NCBI GenBank assembly: GCA_021234155.1
Contig: JAJEKV010000041.1
Location: 3,772,829-3,836,828 of the forward strand
Origin: Isoetes taiwanensis
Lineage: Eukaryota > Streptophyta > Lycopodiopsida > Isoetales > Isoetaceae
Length of the DNA stretch: 64,000 nucleotides
Reading direction: 5' to 3'
A model generated the notes under the pieces. That model had not been told where the DNA came from and made no database searches. It saw nothing but the letters and a program-made list of their open reading frames with translations. Below, one piece after another: positions 1 through 11,327 of the stretch. The position numbers were made by a program, and so were the translations under genes. Each line of letters begins with the position of its first letter. The stretch's first letter is position 1.

Positions 1-2
1 CT

Positions 3-1034
3 CAAGCAACTAGAAGGCCTGATGATAAGGGTGTTCCTACTCCTCAAATTCCATACACATCTTCTGGCCCATCAGCTACTCCTCAATTCACTACACCTGA
101 TGATAAGGGAGTTTCTACTCCTAAAATTCCATACACATCTTCTGGCCCATCAGCTACTCCTCAATTCACTACACCTGATGATAAGGGAGTTTCTACTCCT
201 AAAATTCCGTACACATCTTCTCGCCCATCAGCTACTCCTCAATTCACTACACCTGATGATAAGGGCGTTTCTACTCCTCAGGTTCCGTACACATCTCAGG
301 TTCCTCAAGTCACTACACCTAACGATAGGGGAGTTTCTACTCAGATTCCATATGCATCTTCCCTCCCATCAGCTACCCCTCAAGTCACTACACCTGAAGC
401 CATTTCACCACATAGTTATAAACTAGATGAAAGAAATGGTTCTGGACACACAAGTGGTCCAATAGTTTCTAATATGAGCCCACCAGGATCCACAGTGGTC
501 ATATCACCCTATTTTGTAGCACCAGGACCTGCTGTTCCTTCAAATCCCACATCTTGGCCCCTTTCTGTTCCAAATCAATGGCAGCAGCCTGGCATTCCTT
601 CATATTATGGCACCATGGAGGCTCATTTATCGAACATGCGAAGAGAATTTGACCTGCAGTCCTTGCGTCTTAGAGATGAAGATGCTCGAAGAATGCGTTG
701 CTTTGTCCTTTCAATAGATTATTTGTTGGAAGACTTGTTGAAAGACTTGGACCCCAAAAGTGTGCCACGTCGAGTGTTTGATATATTGGAGAAAGGTAGG
801 CAACAGTGCAGGAATAAGTTGCAGGCTTTACTCATTCGTGAAAAGTATGGAGCAGAGATAGCATACAGCTATGAGGATACTGAGGTGGTACTTCCTTTTA
901 TTGATGAGCAACGGTTAAGACATGCCCAAATCTATGCCCAGAGGAGTACTGGAGGAAAATGCTTTTCATGTGGTCGTGTTGGTCATAAGGCTCGGGACTG
1001 CTCTATGGCCTCCAAAATAAGAGAGCTGGATTAG
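3..1034 (+). CDS. Zinc-knuckle (CCHC) protein with N-terminal tandem repeats, 5' end outside window
   Basis: One frame stays open from base 3 to the stop at 1032-1034 (343 residues), so the start lies upstream of the window. Residues about 6-130 are Pro/Thr/Ser-rich repeats of about 26 residues containing PDDKGV and IPYTSS. A Pro-rich linker follows, then a charged, probably helical stretch from about residue 200. A CCHC zinc knuckle (CFSCGRVGHKARDC) sits about 15 residues from the C-terminus. CCHC knuckles bind single-stranded nucleic acid, both in retroelement Gag proteins and in host RNA-binding proteins. No protease or reverse transcriptase follows, so a host protein or a domesticated gag are both possible. 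An ATG at 474 gives a shorter 186-residue form, but the open frame upstream argues that it is internal. The coding call is firm; the function is unknown. Confidence 0.6.
   Translation, partial: QATRRPDDKGVPTPQIPYTSSGPSATPQFTTPDDKGVSTPKIPYTSSGPSATPQFTTPDDKGVSTPKIPYTSSRPSATPQFTTPDDKGVSTPQVPYTSQVPQVTTPNDRGVSTQIPYASSLPSATPQVTTPEAISPHSYKLDERNGSGHTSGPIVSNMSPPGSTVVISPYFVAPGPAVPSNPTSWPLSVPNQWQQPGIPSYYGTMEAHLSNMRREFDLQSLRLRDEDARRMRCFVLSIDYLLEDLLKDLDPKSVPRRVFDILEKGRQQCRNKLQALLIREKYGAEIAYSYEDTEVVLPFIDEQRLRHAQIYAQRSTGGKCFSCGRVGHKARDCSMASKIRELD
18..395 (+). repeat. 78-bp in-frame tandem repeat
   Basis: The unit starts at CCTGATGATAAGG near 18, 96, 174 and 252, a period of exactly 78 bp or 26 codons. A shorter 66-bp unit follows (next start near 318), then a decayed partial unit. 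The first units are nearly identical and the later ones diverge. The length keeps the reading frame, which supports coding use. Confidence 0.9.
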
Positions 1035-1458
1035 TTGATATCCAAGATACAAGGAGGAACTTTTGTTATACAAGTGCTAATAAACGATTCTCATGAGCAA
1101 AAAATGAGGTATGTGTATGTTCCTGGTTTTCAATGGAATTCCTTTAATCTGGCTGATGAAAGAAATTGCTGGCAAAAGTGCCGAACAGATAAATATCATC
1201 TCCAATTGGTTACTCTTTTTTATGTAATCGATACATTGCACTTGGAACTAGCGGAAATGGCTACCTGTACGTAGTGATAATTCTAACACAACCTGCAATA
1301 TTCTGTATCAATGGAATGGATGAATAAGGACATGATTTTGATATCTCTGATATTTCCAGTTTCATAAGTAACACGTTGAAAAAACATATGCATCTCTTCA
1401 TATGGTTACATTTTGTGTTTGTCGCAAGAAACTTGGTAACCATTGATGAGTTTACAGA

Positions 1459-1541
1459 TTATACACAATTGCTTGTTATGGATCTCCATCCATGATGTAT
1501 TATACACAATTGCTTGTTATGGATCTCCGTCCATGATGTAT
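1459..1541. repeat. 41-bp tandem duplication
   Basis: Two adjacent copies of a 41-bp unit (TTATACACAATTGC to CATGATGTA) differ by one base. They lie in the non-coding stretch 1035-1560 downstream of the zinc-knuckle gene. I see no gene in the rest of that stretch. Confidence 0.85.
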
Positions 1542-1560
1542 TTCTTGGATTGAATGAAAT

Positions 1561-2520
1561 AGGGTAAATTGTAAAAATGCCCCAATATTTTTCTATAATT
1601 GTCAAAATACCCTTGTATTTTATCCTTAATTCTTGTTCTTTCCTGTCGTATACATGTTTTGCCTTGCAGTCATCGGAAAGCATCAATAGCAAGAATTTGC
1701 AACGATTCATATGATTCCGATATGATTTGTTTGCAACATGGCAGTGGTTTCGGCAGTACCTGAAGTCAATTGGTCAGAAATGGTTCTTATCACTAGACAA
1801 ATCAAATCCTCTGCACGGTGTTGCAGAAGGAGCTCAACTATGGATTCATTACCTGCATAGACGGCCTCATCCAATGGGCCTCCCTCCACATAGGTGAAGT
1901 GGACATTAGCACCATATTGAAGGAGGACTTTGATTACGTCGTAGTGGACACACAGACAAGCCACGTACAATGCAAACATGCCTTTATTGAGATCTACCAT
2001 ATTCGAGCTATCTTTTAGTAACTGTGAAAGCTCATCTGCTTTGCCAAACCACACTAGATTGAACATCTCTATTACTTTAGATCGCCCAACACCTCTTTGG
2101 AATTCTAGAAAGAAATCACTTTGTAATATATGATGGATTCAACTTGAGGGCAAAACCTTTGTAGGGAGACGAAACAGAACTGGAATCAGCTCTCTTGATG
2201 TCCGTATCATAGAAGTAGTCTGTAAGTATTGTGGCCTGTGCAGAAAGCGGCAAGTGCAGATAGCTGAAAGCAAAGGCAGTGCGTTGATTTGAGAAAGGGT
2301 CTTTGACTTCGACTTGCTGCAGGTAGGAACCCGACTTGCAGATGATTGATTTGGCAAACCAGAGGAAGAGTCAAGCAGTAAAGGCAATCTAGAAGATAAA
2401 GGGAGAAGAGATATAAGAACTCCCGTGAAAAGCACAAAAGGGGTATTTTGACAAATATGCTAAATATGGGGGCATTTTTACAATTAGAGGAAAATATAGG
2501 GGCAATTTTACATACGAAGG
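1561..2520. mobile_element. Possible non-autonomous DNA transposon (Pack-MULE-like) carrying an ankyrin fragment
   Basis: The left side (1561-1620) reads GGGTAAATTGTAAAAATGCC followed by a second similar half with GTCAAAATACCCTT. The right side (about 2437-2515) carries the same motifs inverted, with one additional half-unit. The two blocks point at each other and enclose an ankyrin-coding fragment. Ends rich in GGTAAATTG and AAAATACCC are typical of plant Mutator-like elements, which often capture gene fragments. I could not identify a 9-bp target duplication or the exact right end, so the class is inferred. Confidence 0.4.
1707..2150 (-). pseudogene. Ankyrin-repeat protein fragment
   Basis: The minus frame is open from about 2150 to the stop at 1707. 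From the ATG at 2066 it encodes 119 residues. Residues about 10-90 hold ankyrin-type units: a LLQYGANV loop-helix motif and a following LDEAVYAGNESIVELLLQH repeat match the ankyrin helix-turn-helix pattern. Ankyrin repeats mediate protein-protein contacts. Only about two units are present, the C-terminal 30 residues do not look like ankyrin, and no neighbouring exons are evident. The piece lies between inverted transposon-like ends, which suggests a captured fragment and not a working gene. Confidence 0.5.
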
Positions 2521-3155
2521 AGCCGTTCGTTATCCCTTTACATAAGCAAATGTGCTTAACGTCTGGGGTTAAGGGTTGGATAATAGCCTCTACACAGGCT
2601 GTTATGGTCATAACAAATCTGTTATAGTGATAACAATTTTTATCTAACCTGTTAAGGCCAATACATGCCCTCTTCCCCCTTGAATCAACGCCTGAGATTC
2701 ATTACTAAAATGAAAATCTCAAGACAGGTTGTTAAGGAGGTGATGTTCAGTATTGTGTGTTAAATGTTATTGTATCTTTGTCATTATACATTGCACTCTC
2801 TGGGTTGCCCCAATGGTGCATACCCTAGGGATGGACGGTAAAGATCATAATAAGGGTGGTTATCATCCTATTAAGATTACGTTTTGGTATTGTAGCAACT
2901 AAAATACAAAGCATTTAGAATTCTTCAGAACGTTCTCTGCTTTTTGTATAAGATTTGCTGAAAAAAAATCATCATCTGCCAATTACCTAAGATTCCAAGC
3001 TCTTTGTATTCTAAATAGCTTTCAAGTCTACAATTTTTATGGTGCTATGGCAGCGCCATCAACAACACAAGACTTTGTTATAGCAGAATTTTTAGGGCCT
3101 TTGTTTCTATATACAAGAATTTCCTTCTAGTTTGAATTTTATCGATAGAGGAATG

Positions 3156-3247
3156 TCCATTTACTAGACATTCTTGGTGTGAAAATCATATTGGGCGCGC
3201 GAGATGCGGATGCATGTTTGACACACCAAGAATGTCCAGTAAATGGA
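3156..3247. repeat. 26-bp inverted repeat (hairpin, 40-nt loop)
   Basis: Left arm 3156-3181 and right arm 3222-3247 are reverse complements with a single mismatch in 26 bases, separated by a 40-base loop that contains a GCGCGC run. It could be a small MITE, a foldback remnant or a structured RNA. No flanking target duplication is obvious. Confidence 0.8.
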
Positions 3248-3755
3248 GTAAACGAACATCCCTATAACATGGAAATCAGTTAGTCGTCCATTTTGTGCTA
3301 AATGTCGAAAACCTAATGCTAAGGCTAAGAATGTTAGTATCAAAACCAGAATGTAAGTAAATTGAGATTCCAAGAAATGAAGCATTGCCACAATGCGGCA
3401 CATCATTGGATAATGGGCAGAACATAGTCTAACTGGTTTTTAGGTGATAGCTATGGCCTCGACAGAAGGGCTCTGCACAGTTATGAACAAAAGCACAATG
3501 AATAACCTCTATTTTGTAATTGTCTAATACTAGAAAATACTCTATTGCTATGCATAACGAGAAACCCATATGTAGCTATCCCAAGACCTCTATAGAGACT
3601 TCAAACAGTTTAAATAGGCAGTGCACTCCACTACGCATTTTGTCCGATCCTTACAAAGCTAAAACATACCATAACAGCAAAACCAGCACAATAAGAAGAA
3701 GTACCATGTACCTGCAACCAACCATGCATACGTTCTAATCTCAGTAATGACACAA

Positions 3756-3820
3756 AGGGCAAAAGGTACATTAGGTGCTTCTTGGCTTAATGCCCCGCAC
3801 CCATTGTACCTTTTTGCTCT
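3756..3820. repeat. Imperfect hairpin
   Basis: The arm at 3756-3778 (GGGCAAAAGGTACA and GGTGC) pairs with 3797-3820 (GCACC and GTACCTTTTTGC) with a few mismatches and a loop of about 18 bases. Function unknown. Confidence 0.6.
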
Positions 3821-6789
3821 TGATTAGTAGAAGCATACTAGGGATGCAAAGATCAAAGCAAGAAAAAAAATCTCAAATGAAAGCTATTACAAATCTGTCA
3901 TTATTTTTTGTATAATCCGGATATTTTCATAATGACCTCGTATTAGCAAACAGATAAGCACAATGCGATTCACCTGGATGATGCATTACTAGCAGCTTCT
4001 GTATCTATCAGTAACAAATTAGAAAAGCAAATACAGCTACTAAGGTTCCATAATGGAATGATATCCCTGCTATTTAATCAGTTCAAGGCTAGTGGGTAGC
4101 CATCAATATCATGCCTTGTAGAATAGGCGTACTTTATTTTTTTTCGGAAGCTTATTTAGAAATAGTTAAAGCCATACTTGCTTAGCACCCTTGTATAACC
4201 TAGCTATCTAAGCTCATAGAAGGCAGTCATAAGTTACAATCTGTACCCTGTTCTTATAATAAAAACTTTGAAAACATGAATCTACACATATATCTGTCCT
4301 GTTATTAGATTAGAATAGGAAACATGTATTTTTGTATCTACTATCCATATGCAAAAACATGGACACTAAGCTTAAAAACTCATATGTACTCTTATACACA
4401 AGGGGGATTCACTTGTGTTATGCGTATAAACCATCTGAATGTACGCTAAGGGGTTTTTATTGCCTATTTCGTATTTTATAATAAGGGGTATGAGTAGAAG
4501 CATGAAAGGGTGCTCTTCTTTTGCGCCTTTGTTTTTGCATTAAAATGTACAATATGTAGTTTGCAATTCAAGTTTTGTATATTTATTTCTCGCCATAATT
4601 ATATAACTAACAAGGTGCTGCGCACGGAGGGTTGCCCTCCGGTGGCCTGAGGGTGTGTTTGCTTAGTTTTCATTTTGTTGTTTTTATCTTGTAAAGCATC
4701 AACAACAATTCCAAGACCTAGATATGGCACCTATAGGAATCATAGCCATATATGAGCATTGATGCAGGGGGTACGATGCAGTTTCTATGGTTTAAGTTTG
4801 GACCGGTGAATGGCCAAGACCAAGAGTGTTAATCTAGAATTTCATTGCTATGCTGTAAGAATGGTATCAATATGATGTAAGAGTGCTTGAGCCATAACTT
4901 ATTGTCCAGATGTGTTGTTGAATTCCTATAGCTTAAGTTTGAGATGTAATCACTTGCACAAAAATTAGTTGTAGACAGAGGGGCTAGGTCTGTCTCAGAA
5001 ATACAAGTACGCCTAAGGCTTTATAATGGACCTCCACCAAAATACCTAAGGTTTCAATGTTCTAATAACATTGCTTTAATTAATAAACAATGAGCTAATG
5101 TGATTCCTTTTTTCTATTGTATCTATTTCTCTTATTATATTTTTCCTTACAACCCATTCGATTGTTATAGGAGTATGCAAATGCAGTAAAAACACAATCA
5201 AAGAATAACTTATGCTAGCATATCGTTTTTGTGGAACTTGGTTGCTATACTTTGCTCTAGCTTGATGCATTCTTTTTGTGTGTTACACCTTCAGGGGGTG
5301 CTTAGGTTTGAGGTGCCTGGTTTAGACATGTAATTCCTTCACCTAATTTCCAGTCTAGTTTAGAGTTTCATGTTAAAATAGAGTATATGGCAGTATCAAA
5401 TCTTTTCCAACATACATGTACATCTAAAACAACACTATATTTCATAATTGGGTTGAGCATGATTTCAAAACCAGAACCAACATCACATGTTAATTATAAC
5501 GTGACCTCAATTTAACAGAAGATGTCTTACAATATCTAAGATGTGTAGACCTGCAAAACGTAAACTTGCATTTCGTTCAGATATTGCAAAACATAAGAAG
5601 AAACTATATACATATTCTGAGAATACAAATATAACGCACTTTGACAAAACATAAGGAGAAACTATAAGCTGTAATGCAAGGCTAGTTACTTATAAAAAAT
5701 CTTGTGGTTGGATAACAGATAAGAGATGGAAAAATCGTCATTCAAGCATAGCACCTTAGCACAAATTCATCCTGTAATGCCACTACTCATGTTGAGATAA
5801 TAATCATCAAATGTGCGACGATCAAATTTGTACATTTCATCGCCTCTCATAGCAGTGTAAGCCTCCTCACTTTCCCTCCAATGTTAAGGAAATCTGAGAC
5901 TTTTATAAAGCACGTGCTTATGGTCTTATTATAAAGCCCCACGAATCATTGGTGTTTACTTATTTCTTTCCTTCTATCTTCTCCAAATCATTCCATTAAC
6001 AATCATCAGAAGGCACATGCATACCCATGTATCTAGATAGGAATGATACAACTCCTTATATGTGCGAGAAGATGTCCATCAACATAAGAAACAGTTTGCA
6101 TGTGTTACAATAACATGTCCACTTGGGCATTATCTTCTTTGAAGCAAGTTGAAATCTGTATAAATGTCGATTAAAGAAATCTACAGACAGTCCTTGCATT
6201 TTGCAGCTATAGTAATCAAATGTCATGACCTGTAGGTTTCATACAAACATAGCTACATAATAATTTAGAGAAACAGGAGTTTGCATGCTTTAATATTTAG
6301 CTGCCTTTTGTCTCATTGTGTTTGTTAAAGCATATGACTTATTTACCTCGTGCTGCAGTTTCTCTTTCTCAAGGAAAGTAGCATCCAGAACTGCGTGTAA
6401 AGCACTTGCAGTACATACTGAAGAATGATGTTTAGTTGCAGTATAAAAAGCTTAGATATTCACGTAAGTGTTTTGACCATAGTACGATGGCCTAGAGGTA
6501 CTATCTGCAAGACTCAGAATGCAGTACATAAGAGAAAAACATGCTTACTAGTAGGTAACAATGCTCAACAATAGGTCTCCACCTCCATTTTTCGGTGAAA
6601 ATCCTTTCCTTGAAGCCGACAAAGCCACATGTGGCCACCCTTATTGTTGCCCCAAATGGCTAATTTTCCTGTATGGATTTGTTGTCTGCCATTCATAAAT
6701 AAAAAAACATCAAATAGCATCCATTTTAACAAGAGTAATAGGATAAAATAAAGCCATTAATAATAGGATAAAATTTGAACATGCAAGGG

Positions 6790-6890
6790 GACCCTACACC
6801 GGGGCATTGGACGGGCAATTGGGTAGTCTCAAAGTCGAGACATACATGTTCTAAGACTAGTGTGTTAACCACTAGACTAAAGGCCCATGC
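6790..6890 (-). mobile_element. tRNA-derived SINE head
   Basis: Read on the minus strand, the segment begins with GGGCCTTTAG and has a pol III A-box match, TAGTCTAGTGG (plus 6869-6879). About 30 bases later is a degraded B-box region around GTCTCGACTTTGAG. The layout resembles a tRNA 5' half. The weak B box and lack of cloverleaf closure argue against a functional tRNA. Confidence 0.5.
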
Positions 6891-7763
6891 GCTCTTCCCT
6901 ATCATGTTTAAATTGCCTTGCTCAAAGAATATAAGATAGGAGTAATGTTCTTGTGGGGGACATTTCTTGGGTTATGGGCTTGGTGAGCCGAGCCAAGCCA
7001 AGCCCAAGAAGCGCCCAAGAAGCGTCCCACAAAGCAACACTCGTCCTACGTAATGGAGAGCGGGAGAATATTTGTTAAATTTGAGTGGTTTATAATAATG
7101 CCACGTGGCAATTTTCTAACAATCTTTGAACTTTCTAACAATCTTTGAACGACAAAAGGAAAGCCATTATAGCATTTAATCTTATGTCTAAAATTGGGTG
7201 AAATATCCTCCTCTATCATTAAGTAAAGCTATATCTACTATGTGGTTCTCATGGCCGTAAGTGAGGCATTATTGATGTTGGTAAACCCAATCCCTAAAAC
7301 GTAAACCATGCTTTGCATGTATTTGGTTTATGTGTTCAATTGTATAGAATAAAAAAGGCATATCTTGTGCAAGGTATTTGGCAAATCTAAATAACTGTCC
7401 ATTATAGACGCCAAATATTCGAGTGTCTTGGAAAGGGTCCTCTTTTCATTGTCAACCTGATGAATGGGTGGCTCTGGCTGTGCTTGAATTCTCAAAGTTA
7501 GATACCACTATCACAGATGGAAACAGCTCGTCACATCATGAGCAAATAAATACTTATCCACTCAAATGTCCTAGATTTTGCACAGGTAGTAGCATATGCT
7601 ATGATTTGATCGTTTAAGGAGAAGAACTTAACCAATGGACTTGCATTGGATTGATGAGTTCAGTTACTAGACGTAGGCTATACGAAGTGTTAAAGAAGAT
7701 ACTAACATAATCTCGTACAGGAACAGTTAAACAAAAGGAGGTGAAAAAGGGAACTGCACTTAC

Positions 7764-8493
7764 AAGCCACCAGCAAGGAGAGCAAATCCAGAAGTCATTA
7801 CTTGGGCACCATTGGCATGTCCATGCATGATAAGCTCACTGCCATACCAAGCAGTAAAAGACCATAAAGCAAATGTGGCACCATTAGACCCAGTAGCTAG
7901 TCTTTTAGCAAATCCTTGTCTGAGTCCCAGTTTGATAGCTGGTTCCAAAGACCTAGAAAACATGTTTAGAGTGCTTTTCTCAGCTGCAAAGCATGGACAG
8001 TCCGAATTGATGATATAGCCTGCTCTGCAACTATTCCAGCTTTGGCATATGCACGTTGACGGCGATTTTCATACTCTGATAATGCTTTTCCATAGAAATA
8101 CCCAGGCAGTAGCAATAATGGTGTAAATGGTACCAGGACACAAAAAGTAAAATTCAAATGTTGTTGTGTATATGGCCTTGCCTTTTTGCTTATGGCCTCT
8201 TGCACAAGCATGCTATCAGAAGACACATTTTTCACCACCTCTGCAGTGCACATCTCTGTGTCAAAAAATGCCACATTCTGCCTCAGAATTGCATGAAGAT
8301 ATTGTGCTCTAATTTTTGAAGCTTTCCGTTTGCTGGCTCGCATCCAGCAGCTTACATCTACAATACATTAACTTAAGAATCAGTTTTTACTACTCTACCT
8401 GTACTGTCAAGAACAAGAACAAAAATGGGACCACCTACACAAATATGAACCTGCCCATGCCACTAGTGCATTGTATATAAGATAAGTGGAATC
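7764..8493 (-). pseudogene. ABCB (MDR/P-glycoprotein type) ABC transporter fragment
   Basis: Two exons of a plant ABCB transporter on the minus strand. The first (from 8493, after a TTTTGCAG acceptor) encodes a transmembrane piece ending YNALVAWAGSYLC. The second (8350-7764) has RAQYLHAILRQNVAFFDT, EVVKNVSSDSMLVQEAISKK, then GIVAEQAISSIRTVH and SLEPAIKLGLRQGFAK, and ends at a GTAAGT donor. These are the first transmembrane domain and coupling helices of B-type exporters. The frame breaks near 7993, where a single missing base between TVH and the expected aromatic residue shifts it. About 20-25 residues are also absent after SKK. No Walker A, signature or Walker B exon follows, so this is a truncated pseudogene. 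Confidence 0.75.
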
Positions 8494-8899
8494 CTGCAAA
8501 AGTTCAAATTGAGGGACAATCATAAAGGTTAGTCGGTGCAATCTAAAGCAAATCAGACAAGCTTTGTGAAAGTGATAGTGTTTACATAAGTTTTATCCAA
8601 ATGAATATTACGAAAGTGATAGTTTCTGCATATTATGTTTTACCAAAGCAAACTGTATTTTAGAAATGCAGATTTGTACAACGAAAGAAGGTGCACAATT
8701 CAAGTGCTTACCTCTGTGACTATTCATAATCTTAAAAAGGATCAATTTTAAGCAAACAAATAGATTGAGATGCCTACAGAAAATTCCATAACAAGTGAAT
8801 TTATACATTGTAACAGTTCTTAACAAATGGAGAAGAAGTTCACTCTTGTGAATGGGGAATCAGACTAATGATGGAGAGAATCCTTTTAGCTTCTGTCAT

Positions 8900-9790
8900 C
8901 CCAGTACCTTATTATCATGCCTGCAACCATTTCTTCCAGTGGAACATTGCTAGGTCTTTGCTCCAGTAAGTCTTTGACAACCTGAACTTAATATCTATTT
9001 GTTTCATCCTTTGATGCCTAACAGGATCATGTGAGATAGCTATTGCTTCTTATTTTCGCTGTAGCCCTGGATCAGAATCAGTCTTTAGCTCAAGTGCAAG
9101 CTCCAAATGGTTTCACTCCTTGTATGTGCAATCGCTATGTCTGCCTCAATTCTGAATGCACCAAGCATCTTTGTTCAGTACTGCTTATAGCACCCCTGCC
9201 AAGATAAATACATATCTATATGGGCAACCTTAGGTTACAAGTTGTTGAACGCAATTGCTGGCAATATGGACTAACTATATGATGCCAAAGGGACTCTTCT
9301 GCTAGTTGTGAGATTTCACAGACTCAGCATATATGGCCCCAGAACATGCTGATCCCTGGGAGAAGCACATGATATTGGCTTTAAGGATTTGCAGTTATCA
9401 GAAAAAAAGCCAACATGAACTCCAGCATCTGTCATCTTGTGATTTATAACGAGCTCTTCTGCAATCTTAGAATCACGTAAAACACCTTTGAGGAGTTTCA
9501 TATTTCCTGGTTTAAGGGAAGTGGCAACGGTTACCTTGCAGAATTCTTTTAAGAAGTTATATGGCTGGTGTTATTTGAATCTAAGTGCCATGCGAGGTCT
9601 AGTTTGTTGCAGGAAGATCAGTGACAGTAGCATAGAAGAAGGCTTGGACCATGTGACTTTGTTCTTCAATGATAGGCAACAAATCAGGTTAAGTTGATAG
9701 TGCAGCGACAGGAGCAGGAACTCTACACTCCTTGGCAAGGTGGCCAAGATTTTGGCACTCAAAGCATGTCTCTTGCTTCAGTCATATATG
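8900..9790 (-). mobile_element. Degraded Copia-type LTR retrotransposon remnant
   Basis: At about 9050-8985 the minus strand reads AIAISHDPVRHQRMKQIDIKF, matching the end of the Copia RNase H domain. A one-base shift then gives VVKDLLEQRP and VPLEEMVAGMI, the usual continuation. Upstream in the same orientation, 9766-9725 encodes a Gag zinc knuckle CFECQNLGHLAKEC. Only about 0.7 kb separates Gag from RNase H, so nearly all of protease, integrase and reverse transcriptase is deleted. Several frameshifts show it is dead. No LTRs were identified. Confidence 0.65.
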
Positions 9791-9959
9791 CCTCCGTGTA
9801 AGGATTCCCTTCTTTGGGTCTTACCTCAGCCTCATGAGATTATCAGGAGCATTTTGTGGTTTGAGGTTCAATATTGCTGCTGGCATAATCCTTTATTTTC
9901 ATAATAGCAGAGTCAAAAGTATGATTTGATTTCACCAGAATTTCAAATGATTTGAAAGA

Positions 9960-10840
9960 CCCTTGTATTATTTCCAACAGAGGGTATACAGAGGAAAGGG
10001 ATGCGATTTTTTCCCACTTACACTGAGAGGGGCGGATTTTTTTCCATCACCTCTTCTTGACTCTTTGACTACAATGCAAAAATCTGGTTTTTGAAGCTGT
10101 GCTCACACCATGTACCATAAATCATAGGGCTCCATGAGTCTAGATGACGTTAGAATATATTCTATCATATTTTACAAATATGATGCATGATATATCTACC
10201 TTCAGTCAGATGCCAAAGAAAGGCACTTGCGGCAGAATCTGCAGTTTTCCTGTCACAAGACATGCAGCTGTGTCACCAGAGCTCTCAGGCAGGGTTAGAG
10301 GAGGAGAAACAATTTTCATACCTTTTGTTGTCCAGAATCATTTTAATTCTTCACTTTCCACATTTGGAAGAAATCCTGCTACTAAAACTTGGCACCAAGT
10401 ACCAACCATTTGGAGATAAAATGGATGCAGAAGGCCTCCTGAAGTTATGCAACCTTTTAACTCCGACAATCTGATCCTGCCATCTCCCTGGAAAATTCAA
10501 TGGGTTGGAGAAAAACCTACTTCCTCTGCTTCCAAACTCTGTTGGAAATGGCGCGATCCACAATTGACTGTCTAAAGACGAAGTATTCCTAGCCAAAGCC
10601 ATGGCAAGATCATAAGTTAACACTATACTGAGCAAGATGGCAACGATTTGGTGCACATTATCTTCTTCGAAATGGAGCGAGCACCGGTTTCCCGGTTTCC
10701 ACAGTTCTCTCCAGCAACAGGGGCAACCTAACATTTACAGCCTACGATGGGTTTTTAGCAGTCATTGGCATATTCTGGGTATATATTGGCATATACCTAG
10801 CATATGCCACAAACCCACCTCAACACCTTAGGGGCAACCC
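9960..10840. other. No gene recognised
   Basis: A 127-codon minus-strand ORF (10734-10351) and overlapping plus-strand ORFs are present but match no family I know. It may be further retroelement debris next to the Copia remnant. Confidence 0.4.
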
Positions 10841-10970
10841 AAAAATTATGTCTGCTTAGGGGGGAAATTTTTAACTTTTTTTATTTGGTGGGTGAAATCT
10901 TTTTTGCTTCCTGTGCCGAGTTCCTCTTCTTCGAGTTTCAGGTGGTTTTATTGAGTCGTGATCAAAGAAT

Positions 10971-11126
10971 ATGAGAAAATCAAAAGAAGAGAAGAAGAGA
11001 TTGTCAATCACACCATCTGCAAAAACAAAAAGGAGATTGGCATCCCCACTTGCTACAAAATCCAAGCATATGAAGATTTATGATGAACCTGAAGAGACCA
11101 GGGCAGATCATGTGAGGGAAAAATAG
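10971..11126 (+). CDS. Candidate first exon of the RING/C48 gene region, Lys/Arg-rich
   Basis: The ATG at 10971 opens 51 codons starting MRKSKEEKKRL, with many Lys/Arg pairs (AKTKRRL) that resemble a nuclear localisation signal. A TAG at 11124 ends it, but sense-like codons (VELFFKNLNNIMDVEK) continue in the same frame past it. It lies just outside the left edge of the 13 kb duplicated block and has no second copy. I infer it is the 5' part of the gene that continues at 11328. That link rests only on position, strand and similar codon character. Confidence 0.35.
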   Translation: MRKSKEEKKRLSITPSAKTKRRLASPLATKSKHMKIYDEPEETRADHVREK

Positions 11127-11327
11127 GTTGAACTGTTCTTCAAAAATTTGAATAATATTATGGATGTGGAAAAATAGAGAAGCCAAGCAGGGGCTATCCA
11201 AGGTATCTTGTTCCGCCAAAATTTAAGTCCGAATTTATAGATTTGTACATGTCAGTCTTTGATAAAAAAAAACAGTGAACAATCACATCATTCCAGATTA
11301 CTTTGCTAAAGCTAAGCTGGGAAGAAG

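Larger units (their letters stand above)
2640..7750. other. Gene-free stretch
   Basis: AT-rich sequence without an ORF I can assign. Apart from two hairpins and a SINE listed separately, I see only short ORFs with no family resemblance. A minus-strand ORF at 3164-3406 is hydrophobic but unrecognised and overlaps a hairpin. Confidence 0.6.

Noticed and set aside
22-426. 134-codon ORF rich in Leu and His
   Set aside because: It is the wrong frame of the 78-bp repeat. The frame starting at base 3 continues into the zinc-knuckle region.
3164-3406. 80-codon minus-strand ORF with hydrophobic segments
   Set aside because: No family resemblance, no supporting exons, and its end lies in a hairpin. 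Possibly an exon, but not supported.
6790-6890. Possible tRNA gene
   Set aside because: A-box and B-box order is tRNA-like, but the stems do not pair and there is no clear anticodon arm, so it is annotated as a SINE. The same reasoning applies to 45246-45340 and to the array units.
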